Source: Mesorhizobium sp. 113-3-3 (GTDB lineage: Bacteria; Pseudomonadota; Alphaproteobacteria; Rhizobiales; Rhizobiaceae). Taken from it: a stretch of DNA of 64,000 bases. The stretch spans positions 2,918,501-2,982,500 of the forward strand of contig NZ_AP023243.1 of NCBI RefSeq assembly GCF_016756495.1, given 5' to 3'. A program made the translations under genes and the position numbers. Shown here in pieces: positions 17,987 to 28,471 of this stretch (position 1 is its first letter; every line of letters starts with the position of its first letter). The notes below the pieces were generated by a model. The model was given only the letters and a program-made list of their open reading frames with translations. It was not told where the DNA came from and did not search any database.

Positions 17987-18069
17987 AGCCACATTCTCCT
18001 TGAAGCAACATGGGTACAAGGTGCGCCGCCCAGCGGCAGCGCCCGTTTTCGAGCCATACGGCCTCGACG
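17987..18069 (-). promoter_or_regulatory. ROSE-like RNA thermometer in the hsp20 leader
   Basis: The untranslated leader folds into successive hairpins. The one nearest the gene (18013-17989) pairs CCATGT with ATGTGG and encloses TTGCT-TCA-AGGAG, so the ribosome binding site AGGA is held by the UUGCU anti-Shine-Dalgarno motif that defines rhizobial ROSE elements. A second hairpin (18042-18023) has an 8-bp GC stem (GCGCTGCC/GGCGGCGC). A third weak stem (GAGGCC/GGCTC) lies near 18060. Length, position, motif and downstream gene all fit ROSE; the fold is by eye. Confidence 0.72.
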
Positions 18070-18076
18070 GCGAACG

Positions 18077-18105
18077 ATTTGGGCAGCGTCGAAAACAGCT
18101 TCAAG
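18077..18105 (-). promoter_or_regulatory. Putative RpoH (sigma-32) promoter of hsp20
   Basis: CTTGAA (18105-18100) is followed after 16 bases by CCCAAAT (18083-18077) on the minus strand, close to the sigma-32 pattern CTTGAA / CCCATNT. A start near 18069 would give an ~83-base leader, the usual length for a ROSE element. Match by eye. Confidence 0.5.
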
Positions 18106-18233
18106 ACCCCTGCGTAAAAAAATTCGAGCCTCTTGATGACACGAACAAACCCGCTGCCGGAAGGAGAGCAGCGTCACGACATCGCCAGCGTGATCCACGC
18201 GAGGGTGCAGCCCTCATGTGGTCACGCGAGCCC

Positions 18234-19952
18234 TCAGACCAGCGATTCAAATCTTGCAGCGTCGACCGGCCGACCGAACAGAAATCCTTGCCCGAAATCA
18301 CAATCCATGTCGCGCAACAGCTTGCGTTCGACCTCTGTCTCTATTCCCTCGGCGACGACATGAAGGCCGAGTTCTCTGGAAATCCTGATGATGGACTCGA
18401 CGATGACCCGCTTGGAACGGCTTTGCGCCAGGCCTTTGACAAAACCGCGATCTATCTTGATCTCCGTGAGGGGGAAATCTTCGAGGTAGCGCAGATTGGC
18501 GTAGCCGGTTCCGAAGTCATCGATGGACAGGCCGACGCCCAGTTCGCGCAGATGCCTCATGATCGATAGCATTTCCGCGGAACTCTCGACCATCAAGCTC
18601 TCGGTGAGTTCAAGCTTGATCCATGCAGCATCGGCGCCGCTGGCCGTGAGCACGTCGGAGACAAATTTCGGCATGTCTCGAAGCTTGAACTCCAGCGGTG
18701 AAACATTGAACGAGAAGGCTATCGGCACTTGTCGGCCCCGGTTCACGCGCGCGGCAAAGTCGGCGACGGTGCGAAGACCCCGGGCGCTGATGTCGAGTAT
18801 GAGGCCCGTGTCTTCGGCATGGCCGATGAACTTGTCCGGCGACTGTATCCCAAACAGGCCATGGTGCCATCGCAACAGGGCTTCAGCACCGACAATCGTT
18901 CCCGTGGCGAGGTCGACCTGCGGCTGGTAGTGAAAATCGAACTCGTCATGTTCCAGGGCCTGCTGCATTTCGCTGGTCATGCGCAGTCGGTTCCGGGCAC
19001 GCCTGTCGTCCTCGGCGCTGAATGCGCAGATATCGAGGAACGCCGACGACTTCGACCGATGCAAAGCGGCACCGGCACGACGAACCAGCGTGATGGCATC
19101 CGTCGTCTGGGTGCCAACGACATAGCCCATAGCAAAACGTATCCCGATCGTTGCGCCCGCAACGAGGTACCGCGGCGCCAGGGACTGCCGGATCATTTCG
19201 ATTGCCGTTTGGGCCTCGTCGGCATGGCCAAGCGGTTGGGCGAGCGCAAACTCATTGGATCCCGTGCGGCAGACCAGTGCAGCGCCTGTGTTGGTCAGGC
19301 GTCGGGCAATTTGCATCAGCACCTGGTCGCCAACGTCATATCCGTACCCTTCGTTGATGTCATGGAAACGAGCCATGTCGATCTTGACAAGCAGCATCGG
19401 CCGTTCCCCCTGACGCAACAGGATGTCGACGTCCTCGACGAAGGCGTACCTGTTGAGCACACCGGTGAGCATGTCGGCGCGGGTGCTCTGGGCAATTTGC
19501 GCGGCGGCGACCCTGCTCGCCGTCACGTCCCGCATCAGTCCGATATAGTGCGTCGGCTCGCCACCAGCGATGCTCATAGGTGAGAGGCGGAGTTCGTTCC
19601 AGAACCAACTGCCGTCCTTGCGATAGTTCTTCAGCGTGACGGCAACATCCTCACGCCGGGCGATGGCTTCGCGAATGGACTGAATTTCGGGTTGACGACG
19701 ATCGCTGCCTTGCAGGAAGCGGCAGTTTCTGCCGATCAGTTCGTCGCTGGAATAGCCGGTAATGTCCTGGAACGCGCGGTTGACGTAGACGAGCGCCATA
19801 CCCTTTTCACGCAGATCGCTGATGGCCAACCCATCCCTCGACAGATCGGGCAGCCGGGCCGCGATCCCTTCCGGCACGCCATAGCGGCGCGGGTTGGCGA
19901 CCGCGGTACCGCGGATCAGATTACCGAACCCGGCCTTGAAAATCTCTGTCAT
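18234..19952 (-). CDS. LOV-GGDEF-EAL protein, likely blue-light-regulated c-di-GMP phosphodiesterase
   Basis: Soluble 572-aa protein. Residues ~36-145 are a LOV-type PAS domain: GRNCRFLQG carries the photoactive cysteine (Cys77) that forms the flavin adduct, and it is followed by the usual NYRKDGSWFWNEL strand. The GGDEF domain (~165-325) is degenerate, with GSNEF (231-235) replacing the signature, so cyclase activity is unlikely. The EAL domain (~335-570) is complete: EALLRW (357-362), SFNVS, LELTES (447-452), SIDDFGTG (476-483) and IKIDRGFV. Known LOV-EAL proteins hydrolyse c-di-GMP in response to blue light; the same is inferred here. It is divergent from a MEDS-LuxR regulator across 184 bases. 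Confidence 0.93.
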   Translation of the reverse strand: MTEIFKAGFGNLIRGTAVANPRRYGVPEGIAARLPDLSRDGLAISDLREKGMALVYVNRAFQDITGYSSDELIGRNCRFLQGSDRRQPEIQSIREAIARREDVAVTLKNYRKDGSWFWNELRLSPMSIAGGEPTHYIGLMRDVTASRVAAAQIAQSTRADMLTGVLNRYAFVEDVDILLRQGERPMLLVKIDMARFHDINEGYGYDVGDQVLMQIARRLTNTGAALVCRTGSNEFALAQPLGHADEAQTAIEMIRQSLAPRYLVAGATIGIRFAMGYVVGTQTTDAITLVRRAGAALHRSKSSAFLDICAFSAEDDRRARNRLRMTSEMQQALEHDEFDFHYQPQVDLATGTIVGAEALLRWHHGLFGIQSPDKFIGHAEDTGLILDISARGLRTVADFAARVNRGRQVPIAFSFNVSPLEFKLRDMPKFVSDVLTASGADAAWIKLELTESLMVESSAEMLSIMRHLRELGVGLSIDDFGTGYANLRYLEDFPLTEIKIDRGFVKGLAQSRSKRVIVESIIRISRELGLHVVAEGIETEVERKLLRDMDCDFGQGFLFGRPVDAARFESLV

Positions 19953-20136
19953 GTTGGGGCCACAGCTGATACCGTCCGCAGATGCATGCCCCCATAGATG
20001 GCCAGCTATCGCGCATATTCTACTGGCACGATCAACAGGTTCCGTAACGGAATGGCCGACGTGGCGTGGGCCGCCGTCGGCTGCGACTGATTTAGTGGCT
20101 CAGTGACGTACTCGTGCCCCGGAAAGCGGCATCGAC

Positions 20137-20988
20137 ATGAACGATGAGCCTGCCCACGCGCTCCGCAAGTCCGGCATCCGCGTCATGGGCGAGATGTCCT
20201 GGGGCACACACATCTGCGTCTTTTACGAAGCGGAACAGGACCTGCTTGCCACCAACGCTTCCTATTTCGCGGCTGGGCTGGAGAACAACGAGTCCTGCAT
20301 CTGGGCGGTCTCCGATCCGATCGGCGCAGGGGCGGCGAAGGATGCGCTACGGCAGTTGATCCCCGACATCGATGCACGCCTGATGGCTGGCCAGATGGAG
20401 ATCATTGCTGCTAGGGACTGGTACCTTCCGGGCGGCGAGTTTGACATACAGCGCATCACCGGCGGCTGGAATGAGAAGCTGCGCGCAGCGTTGGAACGGG
20501 GCTATGCCGGGATCAGAGTCAGCGGTAACGCCTTCTGGATCGGGACCAGCCACTGGAGAGAGTTTTGCCAGTACGAGCATGAACTCGATCACTCGCTGGC
20601 GGGTCAGAAGATGCTCGTTTTGTGCACTTATTCGCTGTCGGAAAGCAGGGCCGTGGACCTGCTCGATGTCGCGCGAGCACATCAATTCACCATCACCCGG
20701 CGAAACGGAGAATGGGAGTTTCTCGAGACGCCGGAGCTCCAGGCCGCCAAGCAGGAAATCAGGAAGCTGAATGGCGCATTGAATATCCTGGCGGACACCA
20801 GCCACGCCACTTTCACGGCTCGCGAGCGTATCGTGCTCGCCCAAATCGTCAGGGGCTATTCGAGTAAGGAGATTGCTCGCACCTTGAAAATTGCCCCACG
20901 GACGGTCGAGTTCCATAGGGCCAACCTTCTCAAGAAGACCAACGCGCGGAGCACGGTCCAGCTCTTGCACATGGTTCTTGGCGAGTAG
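20137..20988 (+). CDS. MEDS-domain LuxR-type transcriptional regulator
   Basis: 283-aa regulator with an N-terminal MEDS (DcmR-type sensory) domain, seen in WGTHICVFYEAEQDLL and YLPGGEFD, and a C-terminal LuxR/GerE helix-turn-helix (~220-280: FTARERIVLAQIVRGYSSKE, then RTVEFHRANLLKK). MEDS domains are thought to sense small hydrocarbon-like or redox ligands in methylotrophs and archaea; the ligand here is unknown. It is divergent from the LOV-GGDEF-EAL gene, so the two may share regulation. The ATG at 20137 follows GGAAAG; a second ATG 16 codons in (MGEMSWG) is an alternative. Confidence 0.9.
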   Translation: MNDEPAHALRKSGIRVMGEMSWGTHICVFYEAEQDLLATNASYFAAGLENNESCIWAVSDPIGAGAAKDALRQLIPDIDARLMAGQMEIIAARDWYLPGGEFDIQRITGGWNEKLRAALERGYAGIRVSGNAFWIGTSHWREFCQYEHELDHSLAGQKMLVLCTYSLSESRAVDLLDVARAHQFTITRRNGEWEFLETPELQAAKQEIRKLNGALNILADTSHATFTARERIVLAQIVRGYSSKEIARTLKIAPRTVEFHRANLLKKTNARSTVQLLHMVLGE

Positions 20989-21130
20989 CACAAGTCCGGG
21001 GTTGCTTCTGCGATGGAAGCTGGACCGGAGCCTGCGCTCCAGCGCGGCCTGCGAGTGCTGTTTTGCCGATGATGAAAACGGCGCCATGCGATGCGTTTCC
21101 GGGCAGCCTTTGCGGGTTTAACGCCCGCTA

Positions 21131-21265
21131 TCACTTCTCGGCAGCCACAAGTCGCCAATCCGCTTCCGGCCCATAGCGGTCACTCTGGGATCGGATGGAG
21201 ACTGAGTGCCCGTCGATCTTGCCGCTCGGCATCTTCGGCAATTCCGTTATGAAATCGATCCGCCA
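21131..21265 (-). pseudogene. Remnant of acyl-CoA synthetase C-terminus
   Basis: In one minus-strand frame this stretch reads RIDFITELPKMPSGKI, matching REIDFVAELPKTPSGKI of the intact acyl-CoA synthetase encoded at 28472-30118. DNA identity is high across about 45 bases, then stops. No adenylation domain precedes it, and the reading frame continues into unrelated residues to a stop at 21131. It is a decayed C-terminal fragment of a paralogue. Confidence 0.6.
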
Positions 21266-21280
21266 CGAACAAAACTTGAA

Positions 21281-21500
21281 TCACCCCTTCTGCCTGACCA
21301 ACCGCTCCAGCGCATCCATGATCAGGTCGCAGAACATCGCATGGTCGAGCTTCAACGCCAGGGGTGTGGCGGAAGTCCGCCTGCTCGCTTGCCGTGCCGC
21401 CGATATGGCGCATGCTGCCCGTTTTCTCGAAGCGCGTGATCGCTCTGGACGCCCTGATATCGAGGATGAACTGGCCATCGGGCCGCCGATAGCCTGATGG
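21281..21500 (-). pseudogene. Frameshifted, internally deleted nucleoside hydrolase remnant
   Basis: Pieces of a nucleoside hydrolase occur in two frames: AIGGPMA, then FILDI and FEKTGSMRHIGGTASEQADF in a second frame, then ALKLDHAMFCDLIMDALERL back in the first. They align to [33 protein letters not shown] and [20 protein letters not shown] of the intact gene at 25025-25999. About 60 codons between FILDI and FEKTG are missing, and two frameshifts are needed. It cannot make a functional enzyme. Confidence 0.75.
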
Positions 21501-21578
21501 CAGGCGGCCACGCGCGACCAATAGTCAGGAGCCGTTCTGTCGACTATATAGGCGTTTTTTCAGCCTGATCGCCGTTCC

Positions 21579-22919
21579 GTGACCCCTGCCACCCGTCTAC
21601 AAGCCATCCTCGAACTAATGCATGAAGTCGATAGTGTTCCGCGTCCCGCGGATGCTGTCGTCTCGGCCTGGTTTCGCGCCCGTCGCTATATCGGCGACAA
21701 GGACCGCGGTCGGATCCTGGAGCTGCTCTACGCGCTTCTGCGACATCATGCGCGGCTTGGCTGGTGGCTGGTCAAGCATGGACGCGAGGACATGCCTCGC
21801 AACCGGCTGCTCGCATGGCTCACGCTGAAGGAAGGCAAGACGCCCGATCAGATCGAACGCTTGTTCGACGGCGCGAAATACGCGCCTGCCGTCCTGATGG
21901 ATCACGAGCACGCGCTGCTGGTCAAATTGCAGGGATGCACGATCGACCATCCCGGCATGCCGGAGGAGGTGCGCCTTGAATGCCCGTCATGGGCGGCCGA
22001 TCCGCTGCGGCGTCGTTTCAAGGAAGCGTTCGGGCAGGAGATGGCCGCGCTTCTGATGCCGGCGCCGCTTGACCTGCGCGTCAATCCGATCAAGTCGACG
22101 CGCGAGGCGATGCTTCGCGCGTTGAAGGATTTCGGCTTGCCGGCGCAGCCGTCGGCGCTGGCTCCTCACGGCATTCGCGTGCATGAGCGCCCCTCTTTGG
22201 CGCGCCTGCCGATGCTGAAAAGCGGCGAGGTCGAGATCCAGGATGAGGGCTCGCAGCTTGTCGCCATGCTGGTCGATGCCCGGCCGGGCGAGCGCGTGGT
22301 CGATTTCTGCGCCGGGGCCGGCGGCAAGACATTGGCCATCGCCGCGCAGATGAACAACAAGGGCCATGTCGTCGCCTGCGACGTCATGGAAGGCCGCTTG
22401 AAGCGCGGCGCCGAGCGCTTTCGGCGGGCAGGGCTGCACAATATCGAGACGCGGCTTCTGGCCAGCGAAACGGATCGGTGGATCAAGCGACGCAAGGCTG
22501 GTTTCGATCGCGTGCTGGTGGACGCGCCATGCAGCGGCACCGGCACGTGGCGACGCAATCCCGATGCGCGCTGGCGCGAGGCCGAGCAGCAGGGGCTGGA
22601 CAATCTCGTGTCGTTGCAAGCCCGGATTCTGGCGAGCGCGGCGCGTCTGGTGAAGCCCGGCGGGCGGCTGGTCTACGCAACATGCTCCATGCTTTCCGAG
22701 GAGAATGAGGAGCAGGTGGCCGCTTTCCTTGGCGCACACCCGGCTTTTCGTGCCGTGCCGCTGCGCGAGGCCGCGCCACAGCTGACGAATTCGGCCCATG
22801 CCGACTATCTGTCGCTGACGCCCGCACGCCATGATACCGACGGTTTTTTCGCCGCCGTGATGCAGCGGGAGGCTTCGCCCCAACCAAGCGCGGGCTTGAC
22901 AAAGGGCAACGCGGAGTAG
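21579..22919 (+). CDS. RsmB/NOP-family RNA (cytosine-C5) methyltransferase
   Basis: SAM-dependent methyltransferase of 446 aa that probably modifies cytosine in rRNA. The Rossmann core begins at VVDFCAGAGGKTLAIAAQM (SAM motif I, ~245-263). The two catalytic cysteines lie in LVDAPCSGTGTWRRNPD and VYATCSMLSEENEEQ, the usual PC and TCS motifs. An N-terminal NusB-like helical region precedes it, as in RsmB. The start is GTG; an ATG 13 codons later is an alternative, but the GTG version fits the family N-terminus. It converges with the YgiQ gene with only seven bases between stop codons. Confidence 0.93.
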   Translation: MTPATRLQAILELMHEVDSVPRPADAVVSAWFRARRYIGDKDRGRILELLYALLRHHARLGWWLVKHGREDMPRNRLLAWLTLKEGKTPDQIERLFDGAKYAPAVLMDHEHALLVKLQGCTIDHPGMPEEVRLECPSWAADPLRRRFKEAFGQEMAALLMPAPLDLRVNPIKSTREAMLRALKDFGLPAQPSALAPHGIRVHERPSLARLPMLKSGEVEIQDEGSQLVAMLVDARPGERVVDFCAGAGGKTLAIAAQMNNKGHVVACDVMEGRLKRGAERFRRAGLHNIETRLLASETDRWIKRRKAGFDRVLVDAPCSGTGTWRRNPDARWREAEQQGLDNLVSLQARILASAARLVKPGGRLVYATCSMLSEENEEQVAAFLGAHPAFRAVPLREAAPQLTNSAHADYLSLTPARHDTDGFFAAVMQREASPQPSAGLTKGNAE

Positions 22920-22926
22920 GCCGGCC

Positions 22927-24969
<2,043 letters not shown>

Positions 24970-25024
24970 TGGCGACGTATAGGCCGCCGCCAGCTCGAAT
25001 TCAATGAACCTTGACCAGGGCTCT

Positions 25025-25999
25025 TCACCCCAACCCGCGCGTTAGCCGCTCCAATGCGTCCACGATCAGATCGCAGAACTTCGCATGATCGAGCTTCATC
25101 GCCACGGTGTGGCGGAAATCGGTCTGCTCGCTCGCCGTGCCGCCGAAATGGCGCATGCCGCCCATTTTCTCGAAATTGCAGACGGTCATGCCCTTGGTCC
25201 AGCGGCCGGCGATTTCGACGCGGATGTCGGCCTTTTCCGTGGTGAAGACGGTTGGATCGATCATCGCGGCGACGCAGCATGCGTCATGGATGGCCGGATA
25301 TTCGATCTGCAGCAGGCCGCCATGGGTGGTGGCGATGAATTCCCAGATATCGAGGATGAACTTGGCCATCGGGCCGCCGACGGCGCGCACCCGGTCCTGC
25401 AGGTCGGGGGTGGCCAGCGCCTGGTGGGTGAGGTCGAGCCCCACCATGGTGACGTCCCAATTGGCGCGGAACACCACGTCGGCGGCTTCCGGGTCGCCAT
25501 AGATGTTGAACTCCGCCGCCGGCGTGATGTTGCCGCGCGTGTAGGCACCACCCATGGCGACGACCTTCTTCACCCGCCCGACGATGCGCGGGTCCTTGCG
25601 CACGGCAAGTGCGATGTTGGTGTAAGGGCCGACCGGCACAAGCGTCACCGTCTTCGGCTCATGCGCCATGACGGTGTCGATGATGAAGTCGACGGCATGC
25701 CTCCCGTCGAGCTCGAACGAGGCTGGCGGCAGAACGGGGCCGTCGAGCCCTGTTTCGCCGTGGATCTCGACGGCCAGCACCTGATCGATGATCAGCGGAC
25801 CGGGAGAGCCCTTGGCCACCGGCACCTTGATGCCATAGGCGGTGCAGACGGACAACGCATTGCGCGTGGTGTTCTCGACATTGTGGTTGCCCGAAACCGT
25901 CGTGATGCCGAGGAGATCGATCTTCGGGTTGCCGGCCGCGAGCAGGATGGCGATGGCGTCGTCATGCCCTGGGTCGCAGTCCAGGATGATCTTTTCCAT
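25025..25999 (-). CDS. Nucleoside hydrolase (inosine/uridine-preferring family)
   Basis: Ribonucleoside hydrolase that splits the N-glycosidic bond of nucleosides for salvage. The N-terminal calcium-binding signature [11 protein letters not shown] is at residues 6-16, and the later [16 protein letters not shown] and [10 protein letters not shown] motifs complete the active site. I chose the ATG at 25999 ([14 protein letters not shown]) because GGGAGGTGCCCACC precedes it; 13 further upstream codons are in frame but unlike the family. Length (324 aa) is normal. A decayed paralogue lies at 21281-21500. Confidence 0.94.
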   Translation of the reverse strand: MEKIILDCDPGHDDAIAILLAAGNPKIDLLGITTVSGNHNVENTTRNALSVCTAYGIKVPVAKGSPGPLIIDQVLAVEIHGETGLDGPVLPPASFELDGRHAVDFIIDTVMAHEPKTVTLVPVGPYTNIALAVRKDPRIVGRVKKVVAMGGAYTRGNITPAAEFNIYGDPEAADVVFRANWDVTMVGLDLTHQALATPDLQDRVRAVGGPMAKFILDIWEFIATTHGGLLQIEYPAIHDACCVAAMIDPTVFTTEKADIRVEIAGRWTKGMTVCNFEKMGGMRHFGGTASEQTDFRHTVAMKLDHAKFCDLIVDALERLTRGLG

Positions 26000-26445
26000 G
26001 GTGGGCACCTCCCTTGCCGGCCGAACCTCCTGGCACAAGAGGCTGGCGCGCCCTAGCAGTCAAGGTTTTGGTGCTCGACCACTCCAGGGGCGAACCTGCT
26101 CCCTGCGCCGGGGCAGGATGTCTTGCGTGGAGACCGCTTGATCATGCCGACCGTTGCCGATTCAAACCGAGCCGTCCTTGCCGTATCAAGCAGGGGAAGC
26201 TTCATTCGTTCGTTCGAATGACAACAAGCAGGGAAATAGGAGGTAGCGTCCGGGTGACGCGGCATCCAGCGCCGTGGCTCGAACTAAGTGGAGAATACGA
26301 TCGCGGTGAGGGTCGCGCCAGGTGAGGTCAGGTGATGAATCATTTGCAGGGTACCAGGTCCAAATGTCCGCGCCTTGACTTCACCTTTACCAAGCGACGG
26401 CCTTCGCTTTTTCTTCAGGGGACACCTGGCGGCGGGCGAAACGCC
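26000..26445. other. Intergenic region, no gene recognised
   Basis: A plus-strand reading frame is open from 26332 and joins the next gene, but its first 38 codons (rich in Arg/Lys/Pro) do not look like a signal peptide. A small hairpin CATTCG/CGAATG lies near 26205-26222. No promoter was identified with confidence. Confidence 0.35.
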
Positions 26446-27597
26446 ATGCTGCCGGCCGTTTCGTCAATCCTCATCCTGCTGTCGGCATTTCCGGCAAATA
26501 GCCAGCTGGCGCCGGACGCGACCGCGACTGCCGCGGCCAATGGCCATTCGCCGATCGCAGTTTCGGAGCGCGCCGATCTCGCGAAAGAACCGGACAAGAT
26601 GCAGCCAGGCGCGGCCGGATCCGGCACTTCCAATCCGGCGCCCGGCGAGGATGAGCAGGCCTTGCGCCGCGAATTGGCCGCGGCACGGGCCGAGTTGGCC
26701 AGGCAGGCGCAGGCCTTGAAAGAGCAGCAGCAGACGGACGAAGCGCTCACGCTCAATCTGGAGACGGCGCAGCGCGCCATCGAAAATTTCAGGGCGGAAG
26801 CCAGCCTCCTGGACAGCAAAGGCACGATGCCTGAAGCGCCTCCCGCCACGGATGCATCCCAGCCTGCGGCGACGCAGGCACTGGATGAGGAGCGCCATAA
26901 GGTGGAGCGCCTGGAACGGGAACTCGCCACGGCCCGCCAGACGATCGATACGCTCAAGACAGGCGCAAATCTGGCTATCGCGGAGCAGGCCAAGGCCGTG
27001 AGGGACCGGCAAGCGGCCGACGCCGCTTCGACGCAGGCGCTTGATGAGGAGCGCCATAAGGTCGAACTCCTGGAACAGGAACTCGCCACGGCCCGTCAGG
27101 CGATCGATGTGCTAAAGACAGGCGCAAATCTGGCCGCAGCGGAGCAGGCCAAGGCGATGAAGGACCGGCAAGCGGCCGACGCCGTTTCGAACCAGGCTCG
27201 CAATGCGCTCGAACTGGAACGCCGACGAGCCGATTCAGCCATGCGTGACCTCGACAGTGCTCGTAGGGAAAGCGACGCTTTGAAGCGGAGCTCGATGGAT
27301 TTGAGCGCGGCGCTGGACCAGGAGCGTGAAAGAGCCAACGGCCTGGCACGCAGCCTCAGTGCCGCTCGCGAACAGATTTACAGCGCCAGGGAAAAACGTC
27401 GGACCGCGGCCGTGGTTCGCCCATCCAAAGGCCCCAAGAGCGCACTCGCGCGTTCGCTGCCGCGTTCGGCCGCAGCCCAAAACCCGGGCTTGCCGAAAAA
27501 ACGGAAGGTGAAGGGTCCAAAGTCGCCGCAACCAGTCATGCTGGCAACCATCACTCTTCCCCCCGCATTGCTGCCGGTCCGACCACTTTCGCAGTGA
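26446..27597 (+). CDS. Exported coiled-coil repeat protein
   Basis: 383 aa from the ATG giving MLPAVSSILILLSAFPANSQ, a likely signal peptide. Residues ~70-320 are a long coiled coil rich in Ala, Glu, Arg and Gln (ELAAARAELARQAQALKEQQ). Within it are two near-identical 53-codon units (26872-27030 and 27031-27189), each with ALDEERHKVE, ELATARQ and TGANLA. The C-terminus is basic and Pro-rich (KKRKVKGPKSPQPV). Family not recognised; related rhizobial proteins with this ALDEERHKVE repeat are known to me only as hypothetical. The next exported protein begins ~35 bases downstream, probably the same transcript. An upstream ATG at 26332 is possible. Confidence 0.6.
   Translation: MLPAVSSILILLSAFPANSQLAPDATATAAANGHSPIAVSERADLAKEPDKMQPGAAGSGTSNPAPGEDEQALRRELAAARAELARQAQALKEQQQTDEALTLNLETAQRAIENFRAEASLLDSKGTMPEAPPATDASQPAATQALDEERHKVERLERELATARQTIDTLKTGANLAIAEQAKAVRDRQAADAASTQALDEERHKVELLEQELATARQAIDVLKTGANLAAAEQAKAMKDRQAADAVSNQARNALELERRRADSAMRDLDSARRESDALKRSSMDLSAALDQERERANGLARSLSAAREQIYSAREKRRTAAVVRPSKGPKSALARSLPRSAAAQNPGLPKKRKVKGPKSPQPVMLATITLPPALLPVRPLSQ
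26872..27189 (+). repeat. Two tandem 159-bp in-gene repeats
   Basis: Units 26872-27030 and 27031-27189 each encode 53 residues beginning (T)QALDEERHKVE and ending ADA(A/V)S. Most differences are synonymous or conservative. The period is a multiple of three, so copy number can change without a frameshift. Confidence 0.85.
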
Positions 27598-27631
27598 AAG
27601 ACAGGTGAGCGAAATGCATGGCGCACGGAGG

Positions 27632-28405
27632 ATGACGGTGAAAAAATATTTCGCTGCCGCGTTGACGATCGGTATCGCGATCGGGCCTGCCTCGGCTCTC
27701 GATGTAGGCGGCAAGGTCGGCGGTCTCGGGCTCGGTGCTGGAGTGAGCGCCGGTTCGCAAGGCGCATCCGTGGGCGTGGGCGCGAGCGTCGGCGGTGTCG
27801 GCGGCGCCAATGTCGGCGCTTCGGTCGGCGCGGGCAATGGATCAGTCAGCGCGGGCGTCAGTGCCGGCGGCAACGTCGGCACCACGGGCGGAGGCCTTTC
27901 GACAGGTGTCGGCCTGGGCGCCGACCCGTCCGCCGAAACCGGATCGGCTGCCGCTCCTGGTGGTTCGGCCGCCACGGCAGCCAGTGGTTCTGCCACGACA
28001 GGCACTGGCTCCGCAACGACAGCCGCTGCCCCGGCAGCAACCGCCTCTGCCAGGACCGCCAGGCAATCGATTGTCCTCCCGGCCGTCCTCAGGCCCTCCA
28101 AAGCCGGTCAGGGCGACCTCACCAGGGGATATCCTTTTGCACCCCTGGAAGCACTGAAAGCGAAACCCGGTACGCCGCCCGCGGTCGTGCAAGCCTGCCG
28201 CGCGGCGATCCTATCCGCTGCCAAGCCGCTTGGCGCCGTCCGTGTCCGCGCGGTCAGCGCGGGCGTCCTGCGTCAACGCGGAGGTGCGCTGACGGCCCCG
28301 ATCAAGGTGCGAATAGACTATGCAGGACGCAGCGGCGTCGAGGTCCGGCAAGCGCAAGTCGGCTGCCGGCTCAATGCGGCGGGCAGGGTCATTGCGGTCA
28401 TATAG
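27632..28405 (+). CDS. Glycine/serine-rich exported protein
   Basis: ~257-aa protein. The signal peptide KKYFAAALTIGIAIGPASA is followed by ~75 residues of alternating Gly with Val/Ser/Ala/Leu (GLGLGAGVSAGSQGASVGVG), then an Ala/Thr/Ser-rich linker, then a folded C-terminal part with two Cys (QACRAA, VGCRLN). The alternating small/hydrophobic pattern suggests a surface or fibril-like beta structure, but I know no function. GGAGG (27627-27631) is best placed for the GTG at 27638; ATG 27632 and 27605 are other candidate starts. It sits directly after the coiled-coil exported protein and could be co-expressed with it. Confidence 0.6.
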   Translation: MTVKKYFAAALTIGIAIGPASALDVGGKVGGLGLGAGVSAGSQGASVGVGASVGGVGGANVGASVGAGNGSVSAGVSAGGNVGTTGGGLSTGVGLGADPSAETGSAAAPGGSAATAASGSATTGTGSATTAAAPAATASARTARQSIVLPAVLRPSKAGQGDLTRGYPFAPLEALKAKPGTPPAVVQACRAAILSAAKPLGAVRVRAVSAGVLRQRGGALTAPIKVRIDYAGRSGVEVRQAQVGCRLNAAGRVIAVI

Positions 28406-28471
28406 TAGGAACCTGCAACAGGCCGCACGGCGTTCCATCGCTGCCCGAGCCGGTCCGGTATGAGCGGCCTG

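Noticed and set aside
21180..21521. 113-codon minus-strand frame as an intact gene
   Set aside because: Its N-terminal part is a frameshifted piece of nucleoside hydrolase, and its tail is an out-of-frame reading of an acyl-CoA synthetase fragment.
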